Shown: in pieces, positions 1 through 9,836 of the stretch
How the letters are laid out: the number at the start of each line of letters is the position of its first letter
Position numbering within the stretch: the stretch's first letter is position 1
Assembly (NCBI RefSeq): GCF_014852585.1
Contig: NZ_JACVBX010000009.1
Span: 186,001 to 250,000, forward strand
Direction: 5' to 3'
DNA length: 64,000 nt
DNA from: Pseudomonas sp. PDM18
GTDB taxonomy: Bacteria > Pseudomonadota > Gammaproteobacteria > Pseudomonadales > Pseudomonadaceae
Translations under genes and position numbers: made by a program
The notes under the pieces: model-generated
The model's input: the letters and a program-made list of their open reading frames with translations, nothing else
What the model was told of the DNA's origin: nothing
Databases searched by the model: none

Positions 1-547
1 GGAAGCGCGGGCGATAGCGGGTGCTGGTGACCAGGCGGATGTTGTCCGGCAGGTGCTCGATCAGGTAACGCGCGCCATGTGCCAGCGCCGGGTGGCGGAT
101 CTGGTGGAAGTCGTCGAGCAGCAGGTAGATCGGTCCGTCGAGGCGGCGCAGGTCTGAAAGGAAGGCGTCGATGATGCCTTCCAACGGCAGGGTCATATCC
201 GACTGCAGCAGGTTCGAGGTGTTGGTGCCGAAATCCGCCTCGACGCTGCGGATGCTCGCCACCAGGTACTGCACCAGACGCTGCGGTTCGCTGTCGCCCT
301 CGTCGCAGGACATCCAGGCAACCCGCGCGCCACCCTCCAGCAGACGCTGGCGGAACAGGCTGAGAATAGTGCTCTTGCCGAACCCGGCCGGCGCACTGAG
401 GATCAGCACGCGCTGCTGGCGGTTGGCGTACAGGCGGTCGATCAGGGCGCGGCGCGGCAACAGCGAATCGCTGTCGGTGCGCGGCGGGAACAGTTTGGTA
501 CGCAGCAGCGGCAAGGGTTGCTGCGGCAGTGTGGTCAGGGTCGTCAT
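1..547 (-). CDS. MalT-like LuxR-family regulator, N-terminal part only
   Basis: The reading frame starts at an ATG at 547 on the minus strand and runs off the left edge, leaving about 182 residues. Residues 51-60 (SAPAGFGKST) are a Walker A P-loop and YLLLDDFHQ near residue 150 is a Walker B motif. This is the STAND-type NTPase domain of large MalT/LuxR regulators, which normally also carry a sensor-repeat region and a C-terminal LuxR helix-turn-helix; those parts are outside the window. The start lies one base after the stop of the next regulator upstream (549-3320), so the two are probably co-transcribed. The ligand is unknown. Family assignment is firm; function is not. Confidence 0.85.
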   Translation of the reverse strand, partial: MTTLTTLPQQPLPLLRTKLFPPRTDSDSLLPRRALIDRLYANRQQRVLILSAPAGFGKSTILSLFRQRLLEGGARVAWMSCDEGDSEPQRLVQYLVASIRSVEADFGTNTSNLLQSDMTLPLEGIIDAFLSDLRRLDGPIYLLLDDFHQIRHPALAHGARYLIEHLPDNIRLVTSTRYRPRF

Positions 548-548
548 G

Positions 549-3320
549 TCAGAGCAGACTCAGCTCGCGGGCACGGCGTATCGCTTGGGTCCGATTGCGC
601 ACCTTGAGCTTCTCGTAGATGTTGTGCAGGTGCCATTTGACGGTGCCCAGGGCCAGCGACAGCTGCTGGCCGATCTCCTCGTTGGAGAGTCCCTGGGCCG
701 CCAGGCATACCACTTCGCGCTCGCGGTCGGTCAGACCTTCTTCGAGCACTTCGGGGGACCTGCGTGCTTCCTGCCCCGGCCAGACGGTCAACATTCCGCG
801 AATGAAGACCTGCAGCGCCGGTTGTCGCTCGGTGGATTCCAGTTGCTGCAGCAACTGGCGAATCCCCTCGCCTTCCTCGATGAAAATGCTCCGCACCCCT
901 TCCCGCTCGGCGCCGACCAGGCATTGTCCGAGCAGGCTGTGGGAACGTTCCTGGTAACCCAGGCGCTGGTAGCTCAGGGCCGCCAGCAGATCCAGGCGCA
1001 GCCGTTGCAGGCCGTGCCAGCCCGGCTGCAGCATGCCGCGCAGCTGGGTGATTTCGTGCAGCGCCTCGCTGAAGTGCCCGCGCGCCTGGAGCAGGCGCAC
1101 GCGGCTGATGCCCTGCACCCAGAGCACCGGGTTGAACGGCATCTGCTTGTAGTGACTGGCGAGCTTCGCCCAGTCGATCGCCTTTAGCCGCTGCTCGGCG
1201 CGCTTGCAGCGGTCGGTGGCGGTCTCCTGGAGGATCAGGTTGATCTCCTCGCCCACCGCCATGGCGAAGAAGCGCCAGGACTGGTTGCGCGAAGCCAGGG
1301 TCTGCATCAGCCCGAGGGTGGCCAGCGCCTCCTTGCCGCGCCCCTGCAGGCGCTGGATGCGCGCCAGGCACTGCATGCCCTGGGCATAGAGGTCGATCGG
1401 GTTGACCACGTCGACCCGGCCCAGCGCCCAGCGCAGGCGCTCTTCCAGGCCATCCAGCTCGGTGCGGTAATAGGCCGTCAGCGCTTCGGCGATGGCCGGC
1501 AGCGCGAGAGCCTGCGAGCGCTTGTCGAACAGCGGCATGGCCTGCTCGCGCACGCGCTCGATGAGCATCTGCGCCTGTTTGACCTGGCCCTGCTCCAGCG
1601 CCAGCACCACCTCGATGGTGCATTGCTGCATGTGCAGATAGCGGCCGTCGAGGAAGTGGTTGCGCTGCTGCGCCAACCCCATCAGGCGACGCGCTTGTTC
1701 AGCCTGGCCACGCACGACCTGAGCGAAAGCTCCGATCAGCAGAATCGCGCCCTCGAGGAACGCCGAGTTCTGCCCCAACTGACTCTCCACCTTGCGCGCC
1801 AGGGTGATGCACTGTTCGAGGTCATCTTTCTGCAGCGCCAGCACGGCTTTAACCGCCAGCGCCGAAAGGTACTGGTTACCCATCGGGCCGCTGCCGCGTG
1901 CGTCGCCCCAGCGCGCCAGCAACTCGTCGATCATACGGTTGGCTTCGGGAAGGCTGAGCTCGGTGGCGCGGGTCCAGACGTCGCTGAGCACGAGGATCGG
2001 GTAGCGCTCGGCGATCTCGTTCGGCACGTGCTTGCGCCAGCGCGAGATCAGGTAGAGCTGGCCACGGTTGATCAGCTCCAGGCCGCAGCCATCGACCAGC
2101 GCGGCGAGCATCTCCGGGTCTTCGGCGAGGCAGGCGTGCTCGATGGCCAGGGTCGGCATGTGGTGGTTGGTGAACCACAGGCTGGCGTTGAAGTGCAGTT
2201 GCTTGAAGCGCTCCGGATCACGCTCGCGCAGGCGGGCGCGGAGGAAGTCGGCGAACAGCTGGTGGAAGCGGTACCACTGGCGGTCGCGGTCCAGCGGCAG
2301 GAGGAACAGCTGCATGCTGTCCAGGTGCTCCAGCAACGCCTGGCCGTCCTGGCGACCGGTCAGGGTGTTGGCCAGGTCGCCGTTCAGGCGATTGGCAATC
2401 CCCAGGGACAGCAGCGCGCCCTGCACATCGGCCGGCAGACGTTCGAACACCGCGCGCAGCAGGTAATCCCCGACCGCTGCCTTGTCGTTGCTGAGCAGCT
2501 TGAGGTCTTCCGGAGCGCCCGGCTGCTGACGCAACCACAGGCTGACCAGGTGAACCCCCGCCATCCAACCTTCGGTCTGGTTGTGCAACGACTGCAGGCA
2601 GCTATCTTCGAGTTGCAGGCCATCGCGGGCCAGGTATTCACGGGTTTCGTCGCGGGACAGGCGCAACTCGTCCTGGCCGATTTCCAGCAGCAGGCCCTTG
2701 GCCCGCCAGGTGGCGAGGTTCAGCGGCGGCTGGGAGCGGCTGCCGATGGCCAGGGTGAGGCCAGGCGGCGCGTACTGCACCAGGCGATTGAGGCCGGCGA
2801 AGACATCGGAATGGGTGATCTCATGCAGGTCGTCGAGTACCAGCAGGACCTTGCGCTCGTCGCGGGAGAGGTCCATCAGCAGGCTTTCCATGACCGCGAC
2901 CACTGGCACACGCATGGTGTTGTGCACGTAGCCCAGCGCATCCTCGCCAGTGCCCGGCACGGAGGTAGCCAGGGCCTGGATGAGCTTCAGGCAGAAACGA
3001 CCGGGATCGTCGTCGTCACTCTCCAGCGAGAGCCAGGCGACCTTGTGGCCTTCGCTTGCACGCTTGCCGGCCAGCGCCGCCAGTGCGGTGGTCTTGCCGA
3101 AGCCGGCGGGCGCCGAGAACGACAGGATCGAGGCATAAGGATGTCGGTCCAGGGCATTCTGGACCTCGGGACGAATCAAATAATCAGCAGGCACCCGAGG
3201 GGGTGTTAATCTGGAGCGCAGAAGGCTGCCGGCTGCGGGCTCGAGCACTACATCCACGGCCTGTATCCCTATGTCATTATCGTTGTTGGTACGGAGCACT
3301 GTCCGCGTGGGATTCGTCAC
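549..3320 (-). CDS. MalT-like LuxR-family transcriptional regulator
   Basis: A 923-residue protein, full length for the MalT class (about 900). It has a P-loop at residues 69-78 (SAPAGFGKTT), a Walker B at about 160 (LLVLDDLHE), a long helical repeat-like middle region and a C-terminal LuxR helix-turn-helix from about residue 862 (LTDREREVVCLAAQGLSNEE). Such proteins are ATP- and ligand-activated DNA-binding activators; the inducer cannot be read from sequence. The start used is GTG at 3320. It has only a weak ribosome site, and a GTG seven codons further in is an alternative. It is divergent from pabB (99 bases between) and followed after one base by a second MalT-like gene. It resembles the P. 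aeruginosa regulators next to pabB. Confidence 0.88.
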   Translation of the reverse strand: MTNPTRTVLRTNNDNDIGIQAVDVVLEPAAGSLLRSRLTPPRVPADYLIRPEVQNALDRHPYASILSFSAPAGFGKTTALAALAGKRASEGHKVAWLSLESDDDDPGRFCLKLIQALATSVPGTGEDALGYVHNTMRVPVVAVMESLLMDLSRDERKVLLVLDDLHEITHSDVFAGLNRLVQYAPPGLTLAIGSRSQPPLNLATWRAKGLLLEIGQDELRLSRDETREYLARDGLQLEDSCLQSLHNQTEGWMAGVHLVSLWLRQQPGAPEDLKLLSNDKAAVGDYLLRAVFERLPADVQGALLSLGIANRLNGDLANTLTGRQDGQALLEHLDSMQLFLLPLDRDRQWYRFHQLFADFLRARLRERDPERFKQLHFNASLWFTNHHMPTLAIEHACLAEDPEMLAALVDGCGLELINRGQLYLISRWRKHVPNEIAERYPILVLSDVWTRATELSLPEANRMIDELLARWGDARGSGPMGNQYLSALAVKAVLALQKDDLEQCITLARKVESQLGQNSAFLEGAILLIGAFAQVVRGQAEQARRLMGLAQQRNHFLDGRYLHMQQCTIEVVLALEQGQVKQAQMLIERVREQAMPLFDKRSQALALPAIAEALTAYYRTELDGLEERLRWALGRVDVVNPIDLYAQGMQCLARIQRLQGRGKEALATLGLMQTLASRNQSWRFFAMAVGEEINLILQETATDRCKRAEQRLKAIDWAKLASHYKQMPFNPVLWVQGISRVRLLQARGHFSEALHEITQLRGMLQPGWHGLQRLRLDLLAALSYQRLGYQERSHSLLGQCLVGAEREGVRSIFIEEGEGIRQLLQQLESTERQPALQVFIRGMLTVWPGQEARRSPEVLEEGLTDREREVVCLAAQGLSNEEIGQQLSLALGTVKWHLHNIYEKLKVRNRTQAIRRARELSLL

Positions 3321-3419
3321 TTCTTATCAGAATGCTTTTCCTACGTAAACTGAAGAAATAGCTCTAGGATCGACACTTCAGCCGACCTGATCACCTCATT
3401 TGCCTGCACGCTGTTACCC

Positions 3420-4763
3420 ATGCCTGACTGTTTTCTGTACCCGCTTCCTTACCGGGAAGACCCGGGCGAACGCTTCGCCCTGATTCATCGGGCACCCGGC
3501 GCCGTACTCCTGGACGCCGGTCGACCCATTGCCACACGTGGACGCTATGACCTTCTGAGCGCCTGGCCATTGGCAGAACTGGCACCAACCGCCGACGAAT
3601 CGGCCAAGCGCTTCTTCGCCCGCGCAAGAGCCGCCTTGCAGAGCCTGGGCGAGGCAAAAGTCCCGGACAATCACCAATTGCCATTCGTCGGCGGAATGAT
3701 CGGTTATCTCGGTTATGACTTCGGCCGGCGCGTCGAGCACCTGCCCGAACCGAACCTCGACGACCTCGCTCTCCCCTACGCACGCCTGGGCCTGTATGCC
3801 TGGGCGCTGGTCACCGACCACGAGGAGCGCAGCAGCCAGCTGGTTATCCACCCGTCACTGGCGACGAGCGAGCGGGAGCGTCTGATCGCGCTGTTCGAGA
3901 ACGCCCACGACGATGAAGCGCTGCCGCCCTTCCAGCTTGCTGCGCCCTTCCGTCCGGACCTGAGCCGCGAGCAGTACCGCGAAGCGCTGGAGCGGGTGCA
4001 TGGCTACATCCTCGCTGGCGACTGCTACCAGGTGAACTACACGCAGCGCTTCCGTGCGCCCTGCCAGGGCTCGCCCTGGCTGGCCTACCGCGCGCTGCGC
4101 GAGGCGTGTCCTACGCCCTTTGCCGGTTACCTGGCATTGCCTGAAGGCGCCGTCCTCAGCCTGTCGCCGGAGCGCTTCATCCAGCTCCACGGCAAGCAGG
4201 TGGAAACCCGCCCGATCAAGGGCACCCGCCCGCGCGGCGACACCCCAGAGGCCGACCGACAGAATGCCGATGCCCTGCTCGCCAGCGAGAAGGATCGTGC
4301 CGAGAACCTGATGATCGTCGACCTGCTGCGCAACGACCTGGGCCGCAGCTGCCGCCCTGGCAGCGTGCGTGTGCCCGAGCTGTTCGCGGTGGAGACCTAC
4401 CCCAACGTCCACCACCTGGTCAGCAGCGTGCGTGGCGAACTGGCGGACGGCAAGGACGCGCTGGACCTGCTCGAAGGCAGCTTCCCCGGCGGCTCCATCA
4501 CCGGCGCACCGAAGGTCCGCGCCATGCAGATCATCGACGAGCTGGAGCCGACCCAGCGCAGCATCTACTGCGGCAGCCTGCTCTACCTCGACGTGCGCGG
4601 CGAAATGGACAGCTCCATCGCCATCCGCACCGTACTGGTCAAGGACGGCCAGGCGAGCTGCTGGGCCGGCGGCGGCATCGTGGCCGACTCGAATTGGGAA
4701 GAGGAATACGAGGAATCGCTGACCAAGGTGGGCGTGCTGCTGCGGACCCTGGAAAGCCTCTGA
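3420..4763 (+). CDS. pabB: Aminodeoxychorismate synthase component I
   Basis: At 447 residues it is the usual PabB length. It converts chorismate plus ammonia (from the PabA amidotransferase) to 4-amino-4-deoxychorismate for p-aminobenzoate and folate, in the cytosol. The N-terminal half carries the anthranilate-synthase-I-like domain (VGGMIGYLGYDFGRR). The C-terminal chorismate-binding domain shows PIKGTRPRG at about 264, AENLMIVDLLRNDLGR at about 300 and GSFPGGSITGAPKVRAMQ at about 355. PIKGT provides the lysine typical of PabB; TrpE has a different residue there. The ATG at 3420 has no clear Shine-Dalgarno. A strong terminator follows, shared with convergent thrH. Confidence 0.95.
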   Translation: MPDCFLYPLPYREDPGERFALIHRAPGAVLLDAGRPIATRGRYDLLSAWPLAELAPTADESAKRFFARARAALQSLGEAKVPDNHQLPFVGGMIGYLGYDFGRRVEHLPEPNLDDLALPYARLGLYAWALVTDHEERSSQLVIHPSLATSERERLIALFENAHDDEALPPFQLAAPFRPDLSREQYREALERVHGYILAGDCYQVNYTQRFRAPCQGSPWLAYRALREACPTPFAGYLALPEGAVLSLSPERFIQLHGKQVETRPIKGTRPRGDTPEADRQNADALLASEKDRAENLMIVDLLRNDLGRSCRPGSVRVPELFAVETYPNVHHLVSSVRGELADGKDALDLLEGSFPGGSITGAPKVRAMQIIDELEPTQRSIYCGSLLYLDVRGEMDSSIAIRTVLVKDGQASCWAGGGIVADSNWEEEYEESLTKVGVLLRTLESL

Positions 4764-4779
4764 CAGAAACGTAGAAAAC

Positions 4780-4807
4780 AAAAAGCCCCACATCAGCGGG
4801 GCTTTTT
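4780..4807. terminator. Bidirectional terminator between pabB and thrH
   Basis: AAAAAGCCCC, 8-base loop, GGGGCTTTTT. It is a perfect 10-base-pair stem with T runs on both strands, placed between the convergent pabB and thrH. Confidence 0.93.
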
Positions 4808-4821
4808 CGTCACAGCCGGTA

Positions 4822-5439
4822 TTACAGGCTGAGCGGGCGGTTGGACGCCTTGAGGAATTCCTTCTTCAGGTCCTCATAGGTGTGCACGGCCGGGAACTGC
4901 GGGAACTCGCGAATCACGTTTTCCGGCGCGTGGAACAGGATGCCGGCGTGGGCTTCGGAGAGCATGGTGGTGTCGTTGTAGGAGTCGCCGGCGGCGATCA
5001 CACGGTAGTACAGGCTCTTGAAGGCGATGACCGACTGACGCTTCGGGTCCTTCTGGCGCAGTTGGTAATCCACCACACGATCGGTTTCGTCGGTGATCAG
5101 CTTGTGGCACAGCAGGGTCGGGAAACCGAGCTGGCGCATCAGCGGCTGGGAGAACTCGTAGAAGGTGTCGGAGAGGATCACCACCTGGAAGCGCTCGCGC
5201 AGCCAGTCGACGAACTCCACCGCGCCTTCCAGCGGCTTCAGGGTGGCGATCACTTCCTGGATGTCGGACAGCTTCAGGCCGTGCTCGTCGAGGATGCGCA
5301 GACGCTGCTTCATCAGCACGTCGTAATCCGGGATGTCACGGGTCGTCGCCTTCAGCGCTTCGATACCGGTTTTTTCAGCGAAGGCGATCCAGATTTCCGG
5401 AACCAGAACCCCTTCCAGGTCGAGACAGGCGATTTCCAC
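4822..5439 (-). CDS. thrH: Bifunctional phosphoserine phosphatase / homoserine phosphotransferase ThrH
   Basis: A 205-residue HAD-superfamily enzyme. Motif I is DLEGVLVPE at residues 7-15, with Glu in place of the second Asp, as is characteristic of ThrH. Motif II is VVILSDTFYEF, and motif III/IV is the lysine region plus AAGDSYNDTTML. In Pseudomonas ThrH dephosphorylates phosphoserine and can move the phosphate to homoserine, linking serine and threonine biosynthesis. Its position between pabB and cysH is the same as in P. aeruginosa. It ends against the shared terminator. Confidence 0.93.
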   Translation of the reverse strand: MEIACLDLEGVLVPEIWIAFAEKTGIEALKATTRDIPDYDVLMKQRLRILDEHGLKLSDIQEVIATLKPLEGAVEFVDWLRERFQVVILSDTFYEFSQPLMRQLGFPTLLCHKLITDETDRVVDYQLRQKDPKRQSVIAFKSLYYRVIAAGDSYNDTTMLSEAHAGILFHAPENVIREFPQFPAVHTYEDLKKEFLKASNRPLSL

Positions 5440-5553
5440 GAACGATTTCCCCGCAGGTTTGACTTGAGAGGCGGCACTCTAGCCGCTCGCTCCAACCCGT
5501 GCAACGCGCCACTTATACCCAAACACCACAGTCAACCTTCCTGATGGTTATTT

Positions 5554-5569
5554 AGGGGCATATTCCCCT
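5554..5569. promoter_or_regulatory. Palindrome upstream of cysH, possible operator
   Basis: AGGGG-CATATT-CCCCT is a perfect 5-base inverted repeat with an AT-rich centre, 60 bases before the cysH start and just after TTATTT. It lies where a promoter for this sulfate-assimilation gene should be. CysB, encoded downstream, is the obvious candidate regulator, but CysB sites are poorly conserved and I cannot assign it. Confidence 0.35.
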
Positions 5570-5628
5570 CTTTGCTACCATCGCGCCCACAGAGCGCCTT
5601 GCGCCATTAAAACTAGGAATACCGCCTG

Positions 5629-6363
5629 ATGAGCCTCCCGTTCGATATCGCGGAAATCGCCGCGAGCTATGCCAGTAAAGCCCCACAGGACATCCTGAAG
5701 CTTGCCTTCGAGCACTTCGGCGATGAGCTGTGGATTTCCTTCAGCGGTGCCGAGGACGTGGTACTGGTGGACATGGCCTGGAAGCTCAACAAGAACGTCA
5801 AGGTGTTCAGCCTCGACACCGGCCGCCTGCACCCGGAGACCTACCGCTTCATCGAACAGGTTCGCGAGCACTACGGCATCGCCATCGAGGTGATGACTCC
5901 GGACCCGCGTCTACTGGAGCCGTTCGTCAAGGAAAAGGGCCTGTTCAGCTTCTTCAAGGACGGCCATGGCGAGTGCTGCGGCATCCGCAAGATCGAGCCG
6001 CTCAAGCGCAAGCTGTCCACCGTGACCGCCTGGGCCACCGGCCAGCGCAAGGACCAGAGCCCCGGCACCCGCAGCCAAGTCGCCGTGGTCGAACTGGACG
6101 GCGCCTTCTCCACCCCGGAGAAACCGCTGATCAAGTTCAACCCGCTGGCGAACATGAGCAGCGAAGAGGTCTGGGCCTACATCCGCATGCTGGAAATCCC
6201 CTACAACAGCCTGCACGAGCGCGGCTTCATCAGCATCGGCTGCGAGCCGTGCACCCGCCCGGTACTGCCGAACCAGCACGAGCGAGAAGGCCGCTGGTGG
6301 TGGGAAGAAGCCACACAGAAAGAGTGCGGCCTGCACGCTGGCAATTTGATCAGCAAGGCCTGA
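5629..6363 (+). CDS. cysH: Assimilatory adenylylsulfate (APS) reductase
   Basis: A 244-residue protein that reduces APS (or PAPS) to sulfite with thioredoxin/glutathione during cysteine synthesis. The PP-loop nucleotide-binding start is [13 protein letters not shown] at about residues 37-50. The paired-cysteine motifs CC (HGECCGIRK, about 119) and CxxC (GCEPCTRP, about 207) ligate a [4Fe-4S] cluster. This is the plant/Pseudomonas APS-reductase type rather than the cluster-free enteric PAPS reductase. The conserved C-terminal ECGLHAG holds the catalytic cysteine. The ATG is preceded by AGGA about ten bases upstream. cysB is two genes downstream on the other strand. Confidence 0.95.
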   Translation: MSLPFDIAEIAASYASKAPQDILKLAFEHFGDELWISFSGAEDVVLVDMAWKLNKNVKVFSLDTGRLHPETYRFIEQVREHYGIAIEVMTPDPRLLEPFVKEKGLFSFFKDGHGECCGIRKIEPLKRKLSTVTAWATGQRKDQSPGTRSQVAVVELDGAFSTPEKPLIKFNPLANMSSEEVWAYIRMLEIPYNSLHERGFISIGCEPCTRPVLPNQHEREGRWWWEEATQKECGLHAGNLISKA

Positions 6364-6449
6364 GGTCTTACCCTTTCGCTGACGGAATATTCCCTGTCAG
6401 CCCGCAGCCCAGGATCGGACGCCTGCACGCCTGCGACGGAGCCGATCCC

Positions 6450-6794
6450 ATGCGTATCACCCTGGTGAAGAAAGTCCTGGCCGATGGCCAGGACTGCCGC
6501 AAGTGCCGCGAAGTCCACGAACGCCTGGTCAAGGGCGGCTATCTGAGTCGAATCGACCGCACCCTGGTCGCCGACGAGCGCAACCCCGCCAGCACCGGCT
6601 GGCTGGTCGCCGCGCAGTACGGCGTGGACACCGCACCCTTTTTCGTCGTCCGCCACGATGACGGCCACGAGGTCGTCTACACGGTGTTCATGAGCTTCCT
6701 CCACGAAGTGCTCGAAGGCCGGGGCGAACTCCCGCTGGACTCCCGCGAAGCCCTGGCCGAACTGGCCCAGCGCGACGACCTCGATCGCCTCTGA
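6450..6794 (+). CDS. Thioredoxin-fold CXXC protein downstream of cysH
   Basis: A 114-residue protein in a different frame from cysH, starting at ATG 6450, 86 bases after the cysH stop. It has a CRKC redox motif at about residues 16-19 and a typical thioredoxin cis-proline segment (VDTAPFFVV) at about 60. It is therefore probably a small dithiol oxidoreductase or glutaredoxin-like protein of the cytosol. Position behind APS reductase, which needs a thiol donor, suggests a link to sulfate reduction, but that is inference. A GGA ten bases upstream may be the ribosome site. Confidence 0.78.
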   Translation: MRITLVKKVLADGQDCRKCREVHERLVKGGYLSRIDRTLVADERNPASTGWLVAAQYGVDTAPFFVVRHDDGHEVVYTVFMSFLHEVLEGRGELPLDSREALAELAQRDDLDRL

Positions 6795-6871
6795 GCGCCG
6801 CCTTTGACGCTTTCTTGATGCCCGTCCGGCCAGACTGTTTGTTCCTTCCCTGACGTACAAGGATGTAACTC

Positions 6872-8056
6872 ATGGCAGACGGCTCGGACTCCACACACCC
6901 TCGCATTCCCGGCACAGTCTGGGCGCTGGGCTTTGTCAGCCTGTTCATGGACGTGTCCTCCGAATTGCTGCACAGCCTGCTGCCGCTGTTTCTGGTCGGT
7001 AGTCTGGGGCTGAGCATGGTCGCGGTGGGCCTGATCGAAGGCATCGCCGAAGCCACCGCGCTGATCGTCAAGGTGTTCTCCGGCGCCATCAGCGACTTCC
7101 TCGGTCGGCGCAAGGGCTTGGTGCTGTTCGGCTATGGCCTGGCGGCGCTGTCCAAGCCGCTGTTCCCGTTGGCTACCTCCGGCGAGACCATCTTCGCCGC
7201 GCGCCTGCTCGACCGTATCGGCAAGGGCATCCGCGGCGCACCACGCGATGCACTGATCGCGGACGTTTCGCCGCCGTCGATCCGTGGCGCGTGCTTCGGA
7301 CTGCGCCAGTCCATGGATACCGTCGGCGCCTTCGCCGGCCCGCTGCTGGCCATCGTGCTGATGCTCTGGCTGGGCAACAACCTGCCGCTGGTGTTCTGGT
7401 TCGCCTGCATTCCCGCCGGCATCGCGGTGCTGGCCATCATCTTCTTCGTCAAGGAACCGGAACAGGCGGAAGGCACCCAGCGCTTCCGCTCGCCGATCCA
7501 TCGCGATGCGCTGCTCAGCTTCCCGGCGCGCTACTGGTGGGTGGTCGGCATCGGCGCGGTGTTCACCCTCGCCCGCTTCAGCGAAGCCTTTCTGGTGCTG
7601 CGCGCCCAGGACATTGGCCTGCCGATGGCCTGGACGCCAATCGTCATGGTGGTGATGGCCCTGGTATTCATGCTCTCGGCCTACCCGGTGGGCTGGTGGT
7701 CGGACCGCACCGACCGCACCGGCCTGCTGGCTATCGGCATGCTCCTGCTGGTGGCGGCCGACCTGCTGCTGGCCTGGGCCGACTCCACGCCGCTGATGCT
7801 CGTCGGCGTCGCACTGTGGGGCCTGCACATGGGCTTCACCCAGGGACTGCTGGCGACCTTGATCGCCGATACCACGCCAGCCGATCTCAAGGGCACCGCA
7901 TTCGGTGTGTTCAACCTGGCAAGCGGCGTCGCCATGCTGCTGGCCAGCATACTGGCCGGCTGGCTGTGGCAGAGCTTCGGCGCCAGCTGGACCTTTCTGA
8001 TTGGCGCGGCACTCGCCTTCGCCGCCCTGCTGTTGCTGCGCTGGCGTATCCACTGA
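6872..8056 (+). CDS. Major facilitator superfamily transporter
   Basis: A 394-residue inner-membrane protein with about 12 hydrophobic segments. It has the MFS cytoplasmic loop 2-3 signature (GAISDFLGRRKGLVLFGYGL, about residues 70-90) and its counterpart in the second half (SAYPVGWWSDRTDRTGL). The LDRIGKGIRGAPRDALIAD segment is typical of a widespread uncharacterised proteobacterial MFS family. The substrate is unknown. An AAGGA ribosome site lies about 10 bases before the ATG. It lies between cysH and cysB, so a sulfur-related substrate is possible but unproven. It ends at a strong terminator shared with cysB. Confidence 0.9.
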   Translation: MADGSDSTHPRIPGTVWALGFVSLFMDVSSELLHSLLPLFLVGSLGLSMVAVGLIEGIAEATALIVKVFSGAISDFLGRRKGLVLFGYGLAALSKPLFPLATSGETIFAARLLDRIGKGIRGAPRDALIADVSPPSIRGACFGLRQSMDTVGAFAGPLLAIVLMLWLGNNLPLVFWFACIPAGIAVLAIIFFVKEPEQAEGTQRFRSPIHRDALLSFPARYWWVVGIGAVFTLARFSEAFLVLRAQDIGLPMAWTPIVMVVMALVFMLSAYPVGWWSDRTDRTGLLAIGMLLLVAADLLLAWADSTPLMLVGVALWGLHMGFTQGLLATLIADTTPADLKGTAFGVFNLASGVAMLLASILAGWLWQSFGASWTFLIGAALAFAALLLLRWRIH

Positions 8057-8067
8057 AGTCAGCAATG

Positions 8068-8096
8068 AAAAAGCCCGGCAGATGCCGGGCTTTTTT
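8068..8096. terminator. Bidirectional terminator between MFS gene and cysB
   Basis: AAAAAGCCCGGCA-GA-TGCCGGGCTTTTTT, an almost uninterrupted inverted repeat with A and T tracts, lies between convergent genes. Confidence 0.93.
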
Positions 8097-8112
8097 CGGG
8101 TACGGGCCGCGA

Positions 8113-9157
<1,045 letters not shown>

Positions 9158-9254
9158 TAAGGAATAAAACTAGACGTTTTTTTTCGCCGTGCATGCCATT
9201 CGTCTAAAGCCCCACGGAAATTCCGGGCTTGGCCGACGTATCGTCACAAAGCTC

Positions 9255-9740
9255 TCAGCGGTGCTGCAGCATCGGCACCAGGTAGACCGGCACTTCGGCC
9301 AGCTGCACCAGGCGCGCAGCGGTGCGTCCCAGCGGCGCGTTCAGCCCATCACCGTGGCTGTGGCTGCCAGCGACGATGATGTCGACGTCCAGGCGCTTGG
9401 CCTCGTCGAGAATCACCATCGGCGCATCCCCCTGCACCACGCGCACCGAGCGGATCAGCTCGGCGTCCTGGCGCGCCTCCCCCAGTTCATCGCGGAACCC
9501 TTCCATAACCCGCTGCTCGATGCTGCCCATGACGTTGGTCAGGCCGTTGGTACGCATCTCCTTCAGCGTGCCTTCGTCCAGATAGGTCTGCAGGACGGAT
9601 TCGGCGAACAACCCCAACGGTTCTACCGCGTGCACGACATACACCTCGGCTCCGTAGGCACGGGCCAGCGAAAGTGCGTGCTGAAGGACATAGGGGGCGT
9701 AAAGACCGAGGTCGGTGGCGTAGAGAATCGTTCGGATCAT
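9255..9740 (-). CDS. Universal stress protein (UspA family)
   Basis: A 161-residue single-domain Usp. It begins MIRTILYATDLG, the usual first strand with the conserved Asp. The C-terminal part has DVDIIVAGSHSHGDGLNAPLGRTAARLV, close to the G-2x-G-9x-G-S/T nucleotide-binding motif, so ATP binding is possible. Usp proteins are cytosolic dimers induced by stress; the exact role is unknown. A weak inverted repeat (AAGCCC...GGGCTT, 9207-9230) after the stop may terminate it. The operon upstream (9837-12099) is 96 bases away, so it may have its own promoter. Confidence 0.9.
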   Translation of the reverse strand: MIRTILYATDLGLYAPYVLQHALSLARAYGAEVYVVHAVEPLGLFAESVLQTYLDEGTLKEMRTNGLTNVMGSIEQRVMEGFRDELGEARQDAELIRSVRVVQGDAPMVILDEAKRLDVDIIVAGSHSHGDGLNAPLGRTAARLVQLAEVPVYLVPMLQHR

Positions 9741-9836
9741 AAGGCCTCCTCGACTGCCTGCGCGGCGGGGCCTATCCAGCAGCGTAGCAGGAGAACGCGA
9801 ATCGCTCCGAGAAGGCCGGATGTCGCGGCCGGGCGG

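Noticed and set aside
1623-3209. Long open frame (528 codons) on the plus strand
   Set aside because: It is antisense to the MalT-like regulator, which has clear domains; the predicted product is the Ala/Gln/Val-rich shadow typical of high-GC antisense frames.
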